The notes: generated by a model from the letters alone, not told the origin. Counted from the stretch's first letter, positions 10,031 through 20,500 are shown. The stretch is 56,882 bases of DNA from Chara braunii (GCA_003427395.1 BFEA01000724.1:35585-92466), one strand, 5' to 3'. Numbers and translations are program-made.

Positions 10031-10384
10031 ACTATTGGGAGATTGGCCTAATTTCGCGTCGATTACCCGCCATCATCTCTGACCTTGGATTGATCATTTT
10101 CTCTGGATTCTAACAGTTTTCAGTACTGCCGATAATCGAAGTTCCCTGCGTCGCTTTCCTTGGTTTGCTTGATTACTAACTTTATCGCAGTTGGGATATT
10201 CTGAGAGCGGGAGTCGCATGGACAGCATGGGGTGGTGCTACCTTGGATCGACAGTATGGTATTTGGCTCGGTACGGATACATGGTTCGGAGAGGTTCGGT
10301 ATTGTTATGGAGTGGCCGCGTCCTGCGGTATCCGACGTGCACGTGGTTCGGTATGGGGTCGGCGTCAGTTTGTTTCAGAGTTGA

Positions 10385-11075
10385 GGCCATTATGGTGACT
10401 TATTTTCAGGTTTGCGGCCACTGTAATGATTTATTTCCAGGTCCGGGACCGCTACGACAGTTGTTTCGGGTTTGACATCAGTTTATTTCGGGCTCGGTGC
10501 TATCGTGATACCTTGTTTCAGCTTCGGCGCCATTACCGTGACTTATTTTCAGGTTTGGGACACCGCGGCGATTTATTACCTGGTCCGCGGCCACTGCAGC
10601 AGTTTATGTCAGGTTCGGAACTGTCACGCCGATTTGTTTTCAGGGTTGACACCCTCACGATGGAATGTGTCAGGTTCGGCGGCCTCGGGGCAGTTTAATT
10701 CAGATTCGGAATTATCACGGTGATTTACTTCAGGTTCGGTATTAAGATCGGTATCGTCACGACGATTTATTTCGGGATTCGATATCATCGTATTTCCGGT
10801 TCGGTATCCTCACGTCGTTTTTTTTTTAGGTTCGGGAGAGAATCGGTGGCGTCACAGTGATTTAATTTCGGCGCAATCTCGGGTGTTTATGTCCAGTCCG
10901 GTACCGTCATGACGGTTTGTTTTAGCCTCGGGACCACCACGGCGGTCTATTTCAGGTTCGGGGTCATCACCGTGATTTGTTTTTCGGATCCGGTACCACT
11001 GCGGCAGCTCGGTTCAGCTTTGGAACTCAGTTCAGTTTCGGAACCGTTGTGGCAAACTTATTTCTGGTTCGACAT
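10385..11075. repeat. Minisatellite of roughly 30 bp, about 22 diverged copies
   Basis: Each unit begins with a TTTATTTCAGGTTCGG-like segment and ends with a (G)TCACGGTGA-like segment. Most units are 30 or 31 bp; a few are shortened to about 21-27 or extended to about 42. Because 30 is a multiple of three, overlapping frames such as 10426-10698 and 10909-11187 stay open and show a ten-residue pattern (YFRFG-TVTVI in one register, LFQVR in another). Two overlapping open registers argue that these frames are side effects of periodicity and not genes. Confidence 0.9.
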
Positions 11076-13430
11076 AGATGGCATTTCCGGGCAGTTGCTT
11101 CACGCTTGTTTTTCGTTCGACTTTCGCATGGTACAGTCTACTACAGCCCTGGGCGAGTACGTCAGGACCGCTGTTGACTCGACGTAGGTGTGGGACCATA
11201 TGGCACCCCGATGCCGGTGCGGCAGCCTACGGCGCTGATATGGGGCCACAATACCGTAGCTCCAAAAATTGGGGCTGATACGGTGATGTTGATCTAGTAC
11301 CACTCGCTGTCGAGCTCATTAGGGTTCCGAGCGGGAGCCGTGGCACTGTGGGCGTCAGATTTCACGGTACCGGTACCCTTCGGGTTTTCGAGGTACTATC
11401 GGGCTCGTATGATTTTGGCCATGTGCCCGTAACTTCGGGGAGGCCCATGCCTACAGGGGCAGTCGCATATAGCAGGAACTTGGACGACAGTTGGGGGAGA
11501 TTCGGAAAGACGTGCAAGGTGTCCCCCGCCCTCGCCACTGTGGTGGGGAAGCGGTTATGGAAGTCAACAAAGAGAGGGGGGGAAACACTAGAGGAGCCGC
11601 GTGCATAGATCGGAGGAACGCTGCGCTGCTCGAGGGCAATCGGGCGAGGAAGGAGTGCGCGGGTCGCTGGGCAACCGAGGATGAGGTACAGACGAAGTTT
11701 TTTTTATGCAGGAGGGTGAAGCGCGAGTCGTTCTCCGCCCGCAACTGAACAGTTTGGGTGTGCGAGGATAACGAGGCCTCTCCATGATTCTTCCTCATTT
11801 TCCTGTATGCGAATGAACTGCAGCCTGCGGAAGAACCCGCATTAGGCTGACGGACAGCGGTCAATGTCTGAACGGGAGGAAAGAGAGGTAGTTGACAAGG
11901 AGAGAGGGGAATTGTGAGGGAGAGAGAACAGTGGGTGAATCAGCGAACGAGCAGAAGAGAGGAGTTCTGCATGCGAGGCCGCGCGACTCACACCATAGCA
12001 GGGCGGCGCACGCGGAACGGTTGCGACAGTTGATGGGCTGCCAACTGAGACTGGGCGAATCAGGGCTGACGAATATTGCAGCGCCTAAACAGACCTCGTG
12101 AGCTCGTATCAAGCAGGCGTGAGACGAGAGCAGGGAGCGAGGAGAGGGAAGTAGAGGGAAATGAGGTCTACACTCTGAGGGGGAACTACCCTCGTGCGTG
12201 TACGGTGTACGCCGTGTGCTGCGTTGAGCAGAGCGGGCAAGCGATGCGCAGCGAGACGTTAGCACAAATTGGTTGAGAGGAGCAGGGTCGGTGTTATCCT
12301 GAGAGCGAGCACATACACGTTTCGCCCTAACGTCGCATGACCGCTATGAGCCCCTGATAATTAATCTGGGAGGGACGACAGTATCGTCGACGTCGCTGCG
12401 CTGAGCCGTGACTCGTGCTTCGCTACTGGCATGTATGGGCCAGCCTAGTGCAAGTTCAAGGACGTACGGGCTGCTCTGACGAGGAAGTAAGTTGCGAATG
12501 GGTTCGAGAATCAACAGGTATGTTCGTCCCTAAGACGGGTGCGGGTCAGGAAGGGCAGATAGAGCTGACCGAGCGACCAATGGGAACAGGATATAGTGTT
12601 GACCTCTGAGATTGCATTTCAGAAACCTGTTGCAAGATCGACGAGACCGAAGACATACTAGTTCTGCATCGCTTCTAATTTCGCCGCAATCACTTTTACG
12701 TGTCCTCGTCTCTCTTGCTCTACCGTTCTCTGCGCTTCGTTGCCCCTTCGTTACTCCTCTTTGAGGCGCTTCATGGGTACATGAGCATGGAGTCAGTCGG
12801 AGTTACCGGATAAACAACCGGTCAGTTACGGTAAGAATGAAGACTGACTGAGAACTTGTGAGCTGGCGGGGAACTGAGAGATTGGAAGAATGTGAGAGAG
12901 AAAAAAGGAAAAGGGAAAGGGGATCTGGGAGTGAGTTAGTGAGTTAAAAGCTTGTCGACGCCGCGCGGGCGATAAGAGGCGGGAGATAGTGAAAGGTTTT
13001 AATGATCACCCTGTCGACACTTTCTTATCAATGGCATTAGTTTCCTTATCTTTCCTTCCCTTCTCATCTCGTTGACAGTAAACCAACCGTTTGAGGTACT
13101 ATTGCGGGGCTAGGATAGCTCGGCTGAGACTGTAGGTACGATTGTCCATGTGAGTGCGAGACACTGTGAGAGCAGAAGTGTACAAGCGAGGGGGAGTCAG
13201 CATGCGACAAAAAAAAAGAGGGAAAGGCGAGAAAAGGGGAAAGGGGATCAGAGCGTGGGGAAAAGGGGTGAGCTAACGGACATTCTTGTTGCACAGGCCG
13301 GAGGTCCCATCGGGAGCTCATTAACATTTGTAAATTGAATGCATTATTTCTCATTAACTTTTGTTAATTGATTGTGTATCCCGTTTTACCCACGTGTCCT
13401 TGTGGAAACCTTGTTCTCTGCTCCCTGCAT
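11076..13430. other. Unassigned sequence, no gene recognised
   Basis: Frames up to 137 codons exist on both strands (for example 11451-11864 minus and 11861-12265 minus), but they overlap on opposite strands and have no motif, signal peptide or repeat I recognise. Two purine-rich blocks, about 12880-12930 and 13200-13265, resemble each other (AAAGGGGAAAGGGGATC-like core), hinting at an old duplication. Confidence 0.5.
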
Positions 13431-13533
13431 GTCAGCAAGGAAGCAATGCTGCTGCACGCACCGCAAAACCCATTGCTGTATGAACTCGGTGACTAACTGA
13501 ACTCTCTGCAGTGGGGGTTAAATAATTGTATAG

Positions 13534-13962
13534 CTGTTGAAACACGCAGTGTGTATATCTCCCAGCCGATTGATAAACTTCTGGAACTTGGAGCAGTGTG
13601 ATCTCGCCAACCATCTGTTCAACTGTTGGAACACGCAGGGTTAGGAATCTGTCCGAATGACAAACTACGGGAACCGGGTGCTGTGCAATTTCGCCACCCA
13701 ATGGGTTAACTGTCGAGACATGTAGTCGTGTAAATCTGCTAGTCAATTGATTGGCTTTTGAAACTTGGTGGAGTGAGAACTTGCCAACCGACTGTTCAAC
13801 CATTGAGACCTGCAACAGTGTGAACTCACTAACTTGATCGGACAACTGTTGATTGCTAGAGTGCGAACCTGCCATCCAACTGATCAACTATTGTAACTTG
13901 CTACAGTGTGAACTTGCTAGCTTGATTGGTCAACTGTTAAAACTTGCTGCCGCGTGAACTCC
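13534..13962. repeat. Alternating minisatellite with higher-order dimer of about 88 bp
   Basis: Ten diverged units start at 13534, 13581, 13623, 13668, 13710, 13758, 13800, 13846, 13888 and 13934. The spacing alternates 47, 42, 45, 42, 48, 42, 46, 42, 46, so the true unit is an A+B dimer of 87-90 bp. Units begin CTGTTGAAAC- or CTGGAACTTG-like and contain a CAGTGTGAACT-like middle. A 151-codon minus-strand frame (13432-13887) runs through most of it with a loose 14-15-residue period. I regard it as a product of the repeat. Confidence 0.9.
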
Positions 13963-15696
13963 GAGAAAAACCGAAGGTAACAAAAATTGAAACGGGGCAC
14001 TCAGCCACTCACTCAGAGCCTTCGTCCCTGCTATTCGCCGAGGACCTCGGAAGCGGGCGCGGCAGGTGACAGACGCCGTTGCCCTTGGCTTCGGCGAACG
14101 GTAGGCAACCCCTCCCCGGGTTTCCTCACAGCGGCACATTAACGCCAACCCCCCACGGTCGCACACTGGTAGAGGTCCTGGTGGTTTAACTGGCGCACAG
14201 TCCTTTCCAATTTCTATGCTCATAACTCTATCATAATATTTAGCGAGTAGAATAGTTCAGTTGTCTGGCTGTATGGTCTTCTATGATACTTCAAGGAAGA
14301 TGAGCAATAGCGAACTTCAACAATCAAACAGCATCATACATATGAGTCCAGATAATCGTGACCTCGAGCCAACAGCAGAATTGCATCACCAGATTCACCA
14401 AATAAGAACACACCAAGAGTTCATAATTGACAATGCTGAAATAGTCCCATCATCATCAACGAAGAACCAGAGTTGATATCCTATCTGGCGCTCGGCGCCC
14501 AGACTACATGTGGCAGATCCTATCTAGCCTACACTACGATGCCGAAAGATGACGTCAACAGTACGAGCATACAGCGACCAGCATCGCACACTTCCAGCAC
14601 CAGGTATGTCTCTCGCCACACTCACAACCTCGTTCCCCAACACACAGATGCCACTAGCACCCAAGGACCACCCAGCGCCTCACCCAGCTTACAGCAGCGC
14701 AGCTCGGCTATGGCTGCGTGCTCTTTCCCTGCTCGCCCGTGAGAGCGTAGGCGCCAGCCAGCAAATAGCGCAGCAGCGCTTGCGCAGCATGCAGCCAGCA
14801 CCCGAATGGCGAATGCGGAGGCAGGCCATTTGCTATATCGAAGTGGCCTGCCTGCGTCCAGTTCCAGGAAGCTTCCAGTAGGCCCCGGTAGCCTGAGGCC
14901 CAGCATGACGAGAACAGGCCTTGGGCCTGAGGTGGTTGCATGTGCCCAACTGCCTTTGGCCTGTGTTTGGCCCAGTACCCGTATCCAGCCCAGGGCCTGC
15001 TTCACATACATTCACACANGGTTGCATGTGCCCAACTGCCTTTGGCCTGTGTTTGGCCCAGTACCCGTATCCAGCCCAGGGCCTGCTTCACATACATTCA
15101 CACAGGCGGCCCAGGGCCTGGGTTCGCTCAACCAACTGGCGCTGCGCAACTGCCTGAATTTCCTTGAGTTGCGTGGTGGCCAGAATAGGGCCCTGAGGGC
15201 CTCGTTGAGCCTGCCTTCACTTAGGGCGGCCGCCAGGCTGCAAAATGGGGCCTTATGGGGCTCATAGAGGCAGTAGCCTCGCAATACTCTAAGTGCCACT
15301 TTTTCTTGGTTCTCTGCCGATTCATTTACTTGTAGAGTTCAGATTCTTCAGAATGATCATGAAGATGCCCGTGTGTTTTTCTTTCAATGTGGCCCTTAAT
15401 TATCATACATACAGTTCTCTCCAATGTGTACTCTCACAGCTCTAACATGGTATTGGGGTAGTAGAGTGGGTAGTAGAGTACTGTTCCATTGTATGATCTT
15501 CTATGAGACTACCGTCTTCCCCCGCATAGTGGTCATTATGCCCGTATTTTGCACAACTGTCAGTCCAGATGCAGGGAAAATGACAGTACGTTCTATTCGG
15601 GTGAAGACGGTAGAATTGTCGTTATTCTCTAGTGCTTCAAGTGGTTTTCTGCCATTTCCTCACCATGCAGAGTTGAGAATAAATGGTGAAGGCCAT
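13963..15696. other. Unassigned sequence with assembly-linked duplication
   Basis: No gene recognised. Short frames on both strands around 14473-15299 lie in GC-rich, CTG/CAG-flavoured DNA and contradict each other. The block contains the identical 85-bp duplication around an N described separately. Confidence 0.5.
14934..15104. repeat. Perfect 85-bp direct duplication separated by a single N
   Basis: Bases 14934-15018 and 15020-15104 are identical over 85 bp and are separated only by N at 15019. Perfect copies abutting an ambiguous base are what a scaffolder leaves when two overlapping contig ends are joined without merging. A real tandem duplication cannot be excluded. Confidence 0.95.
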
Positions 15697-15709
15697 ATCA
15701 CCTCGTAAG

Positions 15710-15740
<31 letters not shown>

Positions 15741-15754
15741 CTTGCACAGGGGCC

Positions 15755-15786
<32 letters not shown>

Positions 15787-15816
15787 ACGGATGTCCCAAA
15801 GGAATCATCACCTCGT
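15697..15816 (-). pseudogene. U6: U6 snRNA retropseudogene with poly(A) tail and target-site duplications
   Basis: On the minus strand, 15806 down to 15736 reads as the first roughly 69 nucleotides of U6 spliceosomal RNA: GGGACATCCG, then AAAATTGGAACGATACAGAG, AAGATTAGCATGGCCCC and TGTGCAAGGAT. It then passes into a 26-nt A run (T at 15710-15735). The 5' boundary falls on the expected +1 G. Both sides carry the 10-bp direct repeat ATCACCTCGT (15697-15706 and 15807-15816). The 3' third of U6 is missing and the 5' stem is mutated. This is a processed copy inserted by target-primed reverse transcription, not a working gene. GACATCCG is typical of plant U6. Confidence 0.93.
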
Positions 15817-15897
15817 TACTTGAACCCCCCCTGACTCGAAGTTATTTAAAAAAAGAGGAAAAGAAAAAAATAATGATGAGGAGGTAGGGAGATGCGC

Positions 15898-16180
15898 ATG
15901 GCCGTTGGCTCAGTGGTTAGAGCACCAGTTGGAAATGCGCATTGTGGTATGAGGTTGCGGGTTCAAAACTGAATTGCAGCCTCGTGCACCTACACCGGTA
16001 AGCGCTTTCATAACACACAAGCCATTCACCCCCCCCCTTTGGGACAGCACATGGTAAGATTTATACAGACACTGCCTGCGCACCGCCCAAATGACTGAGT
16101 GCACAGTGATCACCTGGAGCAGTAGGCCGTGGGTGTCCTGGAATATGAGACCACCTCCCATCCCATCCTCAAGTCAATAC
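15898..16180 (+). mobile_element. tRNA-headed SINE-like unit 1
   Basis: The head resembles a tRNA gene with both internal Pol III boxes: A box TGGCTCAGTGG at 15906-15916 and B box GGTTCAAAAC at 15960-15969, with a spacing suitable for a tRNA-derived promoter. The tRNA fold is not preserved well enough to call a functional tRNA. A body of about 200 bp follows, including CAGACACTGCCTGCGCACC, which is shared with unit 2 on the opposite strand. The 3' end is not sharply defined. Confidence 0.72.
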
Positions 16181-16685
16181 TCCTCGCGCACCCCCTATCC
16201 CACTATCCTACCTCAGTGTGACCAGCACGCAGGACCATTACCCTACCAATGGGCAGGTAACTTGGACCGAACAGCAGTGATAGGCACCAGGGCTGATAGG
16301 TTGCCCAGCCCTGGTGGACGCAGAATCGGACAAGCCTTGTCGAATGGGAACTCCGGACGGCAGGCACAGACAATCTACTACAGGCCCAAGAGACTCCGAG
16401 CCCTAGGTTCAGACAGGGTAGCACCCATTGAAGCAGTCTTACAGTCCTTCCCCTAGCTTACCCAAGGCCAGGCGGAACTCGGACTGGCCTGAGCGACTTA
16501 TACTCCTACCCTTACCCTAGGGTATAAGCCTTACCTGTATAGCCGCCAGACAGTTCTATCCGAATAGTTGTAGAACTCCAGCGGCCCTTACCTGTACCTA
16601 CTGCAGATACTAGACTCCACCCATTGACTAGACCCCCCCAGTCTGATAGTTGTGTAGTTAGCAATGTATGTGTATACCCGAAGGC

Positions 16686-16860
16686 TATGTATACTCCATG
16701 TATTTATGTGTCAATATGTACAGACAGCACCATGTGTGTAAACTTGCGTATATACCCCGTAGGCCATGTATAATTCGCAAGCTATGTAAATGCGCGAAAG
16801 CTGTGTGTGCTCTGTGAATCAATGTATCGAGATGTATAGGCAGCATCATGTGTGTATATC
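16686..16860. repeat. Tandem duplication, 116-bp period
   Basis: CAGCACCATGTGTGTA at 16725 and CAGCATCATGTGTGTA at 16841 anchor two diverged copies; the sequence before each (TATGTACAGA versus GATGTATAGG) also aligns. The segment abuts the tail of SINE-like unit 3 and may be its 3' part. Confidence 0.65.
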
Positions 16861-16861
16861 G

Positions 16862-16955
16862 AAGAAGGGGTGCCCCAACGTCCGAACCAAGCTTGAACCC
16901 GTGACCTTGTAACATGTAATCGAATGACTCTACCATGTGAGCGACTAATGGAAAT
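16862..16955 (-). mobile_element. tRNA-headed SINE-like unit 3
   Basis: Read on the minus strand, TCGCTCACATGGTAGAG (16928-16944) is an A-box-like segment and GGGTTCAAGCT (16890-16900) a B-box-like segment, with GTCACGGGTTC around it as in the T arm of a tRNA. It follows unit 2 head-to-tail on the same strand, so the two could be a composite element. No anticodon stem worth calling a tRNA is visible. Confidence 0.55.
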
Positions 16956-16969
16956 GGCATGAATGTGTG

Positions 16970-17265
16970 ATATGCCAGACTGTGGAGATCAACAGAACAC
17001 CCAAGACCAACACCCCCAAGCAACCCATGTGAAACCCAGAACCAACATACAACACCATGAACAACCCTTGGGTGGTGCGCAGGCAGTGTCTGTAATAGTA
17101 CCATTTGTCAGCCCAAGGGGAGTGTATGTCCAGCCATGCGCCAATCTAACACCCTGGCGGCGTCCATGTGCGAGGTTGGAATTGAGTTTTGAACCCGCAA
17201 CCTCATACCACAATGGGCATTTCCAACCGGTGCTCTAACCACTGAGCCACATCAACTGGAGGGGT
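16970..17265 (-). mobile_element. tRNA-headed SINE-like unit 2, inverted relative to unit 1
   Basis: The minus strand starts at about 17265 with TGTGGCTCAGTGGTTAGAGC (A box TGGCTCAGTGG, plus-strand bases 17239-17249). GGTTCAAAACT follows as B box (17185-17195). Head sequence is nearly identical to unit 1 over some 70 bases (GGTTGGAAATG, ATTGTGGTATGAGGTTGCGG). The body shares ACAGACACTGCCTGCGCACC with unit 1. Two copies in opposite orientation about 1 kb apart show this is a dispersed family. Confidence 0.75.
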
Positions 17266-17301
17266 CTGAGGATCAGGGTGTTATCTTGGCTCCACCATGG
17301 G

Positions 17302-17302
<1 letters not shown>

Positions 17303-17373
<71 letters not shown>
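17303..17373 (+). repeat. Poly(G) run of 71 nt
   Basis: An uninterrupted run of 71 G lies between CCATGGGC and AGAGGAGAGG. Natural G runs of this length are rare and would form very stable quadruplexes; sequencing or assembly error is a serious alternative. Confidence 0.95.
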
Positions 17374-17374
<1 letters not shown>

Positions 17375-18124
17375 GAGGAGAGGGATAGGTTAGGGTAGAT
17401 TGAAGGGGGAAGGTTTACTGCCTGGACTGTCGATATTAACCGAAAAACCACCTAGACTGTCGATGACCACAAAACTGCCAGAACTGTCGAAACCGCCAAT
17501 GCCTCTGCGTGGCCACTTGGACCCTCGGAGTCCGATCTGTCAATCTCGCCAGTATGTACTAGTCTGTGGGGGTGACATGGTCGAGCCTGGGTACAGCTAG
17601 CATGTTTCCTGTCACTATGGCACCCGTACGAAAGTCCACACAAAGCGAACTTAGGCTACCATAAGGCCGGGGCGCGCACGGGAGCACTAGCTAACGACGT
17701 GTCACGGGTTGACGCGACGCCATAGCTGAGCCAGGAGATCTGCAAGGAGGAGCCCGGTCACGGGCTTTCGTTCCAAGCGGTTCTCCCTGCTCCCGCGATA
17801 GCCTCCATAGTCGTCATCATTGTATGGGCGGCAAAAAGGCGTCAGTGTCAAGATCTCGACTGCCACCGGTGGAGGGCAGCGAAGGGAGCTTGATGGTGTT
17901 GACCAAACTGCGTGCCATAGGTGAAAATAGAGGCGTCACTGCGCGGCTTTTAACAATGATAATTGTCCGTGTCTTCACTGCTATTCAGAAGGGGAAGCAT
18001 GAGCAACTGCGAAGAAGCTACCTGAAGACTACATAGCCACGTGGACGAAGTAGCGAAGATTCTAGGTGTCAAGGTGAGAGCTCTGAAGGAGAATGGAGGG
18101 TGGGGGAGGGATATAAAATAGTTC
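17374..18124. other. Unassigned sequence with short 27-31-bp repeat
   Basis: At about 17418-17495 the word ACTGTCGA occurs three times, 27-31 bp apart, within CTGCCTGGACTGTCGAT-like units. The rest up to LINE A shows no gene. A 70-codon frame at 17824-18036 has no recognisable feature. Confidence 0.55.
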
Positions 18125-18207
18125 CACGTGGACAAAGGGGATAGGTATTTTCGCATAAGTGGCTTTGTTCTTCAGATTCCCCGTGGAGGGGTTGGGTTCA
18201 AAACGGG

Positions 18208-19362
18208 GTGATGCGGGTGGGTGATATCTGGGATAATGACAGAAAGGACTGGAAGCTACCGGAACAATTGAGGGAGGAGCTGCGTTACTATCATAATACG
18301 GATGCAGCACTAGAAGAAATTATAGAGACCCTCCCGCTAGGTTGGCTTCCTATCCTACGACGAGGGTGTGGGTTAAAGGAAGGGGACTTGGTGGGAGAGG
18401 CAAGAGTGAAAGGTTGGGTAGGTCTGGTACACCTCCTCAGGCCCAACGACGCCCTGATCGAGAAATACACGGTGGGAAGAGACGATCGTCTGGTGGGATG
18501 TGTGGATTGAAAAAAGACAACTACACATAGTGAGATTCCAGGAGGATGGGGAGGAGCGGCGGGCTTACCGCCCTGAAACCCCGATAGAGCGGTTACCCCT
18601 GGACCCTGAGGAATGGTCTTGGACGCCCGAGAGACCCCCGGTATCTGGAGTGCCCAAAAACAAGAGGCTTTCTAAACTTTCAATAAAAGCAACTTATTGG
18701 ATGCTCCGACTGTAACGGAACCTGAAGGATACTGTGGTCGATAGGTGGCAACAATATCTGAACATTGACAGACAACTCCACACTCCCGTACGGTGGTTCG
18801 ACGGCTACAAATCCAGACCAGCCAAGATTACGTCCCTCCAGTGGCAAATTATGCATCGCTCTCTTCCAACAAATAATTGGTTGATTGACCACTCACAGTT
18901 AGAGCAACTGGGCAAGGCCCTCCCATGGTGTCCGCGTTGCACTGAGAATTTCCCAGCTAGGAAAAGAGCGGAGACAATTCAGCACATTTTTCTTCAATGT
19001 CCTGCAGTGACACTTACGTGGAGGTGGTGCGATAGGATTTGGAGACAAATGGCCCCCCAAATCTCGTGGCCATGGGACTGGAGATCCCTCCTACTCGGAC
19101 ACTGCCCGGCAATCCAAGGGGACATTTTTGTAAGAAACATGTTCCACCTTGGCAGGCAAGTGGTACTCTGGACCCTATGGTGGCGGCGCTGCGCCTTGGT
19201 TCTCGATCATGTGAGAGTGGAAGGAGAGGAAAGCCGAGAACATTTCAAGCAACATTTCAACTAGAGCTTCAACGTCGGTGGGAGGAAACCAAAAAGGCTT
19301 TTAACTCCCTACACAAAAAGAAGGACATTAGGGAACGAATTGTAAGGTTTTCCAAGGACTAG
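18208..19362 (+). pseudogene. LINE A ORF2 C-terminal region with zf-RVT domain
   Basis: The frame at 18208-18510 encodes the post-RT segment (VGDIW...LREELRYY), then a different frame from 18500 continues to 19264 with RPAKITSLQWQI, LPTNNWLIDH and the zinc-binding RT-associated motif CPRC...IQHIFLQC (C-x2-C...H-x4-C). A third frame (to 19362) finishes with RRWEETKKAFNSLHKKK. A TAA at 18713-18715 interrupts at a position where the other copies have Arg or Gln. The domain assists target-primed reverse transcription. At least two frameshifts make this copy dead. Confidence 0.85.
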
Positions 19363-19849
19363 TTAGGAGGGTAATAAGGGGGATGGGTGGCAGAGGTGTG
19401 ATGGTAAGGGGGCGGGGCAGAGAGGAGGGGACCCTATGAAGATGGGATGGAAAGGGATTTCCCTCGGGACTACCGCCTCCTTTTTAAGAATTGGATGGAT
19501 ATTGGCCCAGAAAGCCCCATGAGGCCGGCAAAGGAGTTTTTGGACCCTTTCCTACCACACCCTTTATCCCTAGAAATCAGAGTATGATCAGTTCCGGTCT
19601 CAAACAAAAAGACAAATTTCAGCCCTTTTGGGAATGGTCAAAGGATAGAGGAGCAGGCAAGGAAACGATGGGAAACCACTGGTGCCCCCCAGCGGCCCCC
19701 ACCGGTATCCAAGCCAAGTAGGAGAACAGGCACTGCTAGCAGCCAGGTTGTGGTAATTTAAAGGAATGGGCTAGGAATGGACAGGGGAAGGAACGGTCCC
19801 GCAGGTGGCCCCCAGAGGTACCTTCGTGTCTCCAGGATGTTGGACCTGG

Positions 19850-20110
19850 ATTCTAGTTGTGGAGTTGGCAGGAGGGTGGAGTACGGTAGGACAGGAGAAG
19901 GATGGTATTAACCCTTGTTCAACAACCTGCTCAGTCAATCCTCTGAATTCAGAGTAAACAATGTTGGCAGGAGTTTGGGATCTGGCTTCCAGTTGTGGAG
20001 TTGGCAGGGGGGTAGGATACAGTAGGAAGGGAGAAGGTTGGTATCAGCGCTTTGTTCAACAACCTGCTCAATCAATCCTCTAAATTCATAGTTATCAATG
20101 TTGTCAAGAT
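19850..20110 (+). repeat. 136-bp tandem duplication in the LINE A 3' UTR
   Basis: GTTGTGGAGTTGGCAGG begins at 19856 and again at 19992 (period 136). The copies share GTTCAACAACCTGCTCA and AATCCTCT and differ at scattered sites, so the duplication is not recent. LINE B has only a single counterpart of this segment. Confidence 0.85.
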
Positions 20111-20165
20111 CTTCTCAGTTTCCTCTCTTTTCTGACTATTCTCTAAATCATTTTGTACAAGGGAC

Positions 20166-20184
20166 GCTGGACCCGCTTTCCAGC
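20166..20184 (+). other. LINE family 3' stem-loop, LINE A copy
   Basis: GCTGGA-CCCGCTT-TCCAGC: a perfect 6-bp stem with a 7-nt loop, about 90 nt before the A tail. The loop has one change from the common CCCGGTT. Confidence 0.85.
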
Positions 20185-20284
20185 CGGTGACGCTCCCCAC
20201 CAATAGATGGAGCCTTTCCCCGGGTGCTAGCGTTGTCTGCGCTTACCAGCACCACTAGCATTAAAGGAAGTTAAAAAAAAAAAA

Positions 20285-20500
20285 GGAGAGGGCGATGGCC
20301 ACGGGGAGGGATTTTGGAAGGCAGCCGGGAAGAACCTCCACGTGGCGATACAGGCCCCATCTTGCATGCGTCTTCAGCCCAACGAGGGAAGGGAAAGGTA
20401 TCGAGAGGAGATAGCGAGGAAAGAACAAAAGTCGAAGCGTGAGTAAGCTCTGAGTTCGTTAGGTCCCAACCCTGTCACACCCTGTTCCACTTGGATGTGA

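Larger units (their letters stand above)
18125..20284 (+). mobile_element. LINE A: 5'-truncated non-LTR retrotransposon
   Basis: Only the C-terminal part of ORF2 and the 3' UTR remain. The protein parts match LINE B, C and E throughout. The 3' UTR ends in the family stem-loop (20166-20184), the block CTCCCCACCAATAGATGGAGC, a diverged second hairpin and 12 A (20273-20284). The 5' edge is uncertain because coding similarity fades near 18125. No convincing target-site duplication was found. Confidence 0.88.

Noticed and set aside
10191-11187. Novel repeat-protein gene
   Set aside because: Two overlapping registers are open at once and unit lengths vary; periodicity of about 30 bp is a sufficient explanation.
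11451-12265. Two minus-strand frames of 134-137 codons as genes
   Set aside because: Serine/arginine-rich frames in compositionally biased DNA, with competing plus-strand frames and no recognisable domain.
13532-13962. CRISPR-like alternation of two segment lengths
   Set aside because: Both segments are repeated and diverged along their length; it is a dimeric minisatellite.
14473-15299. Candidate host gene with several overlapping frames
   Set aside because: Frames exist on both strands, lack motifs and span a probable misjoin at 15019.
15906-15970. Functional tRNA gene
   Set aside because: A and B boxes are present, but the cloverleaf arms do not pair well, a SINE-like body follows, and a near-identical copy lies nearby.
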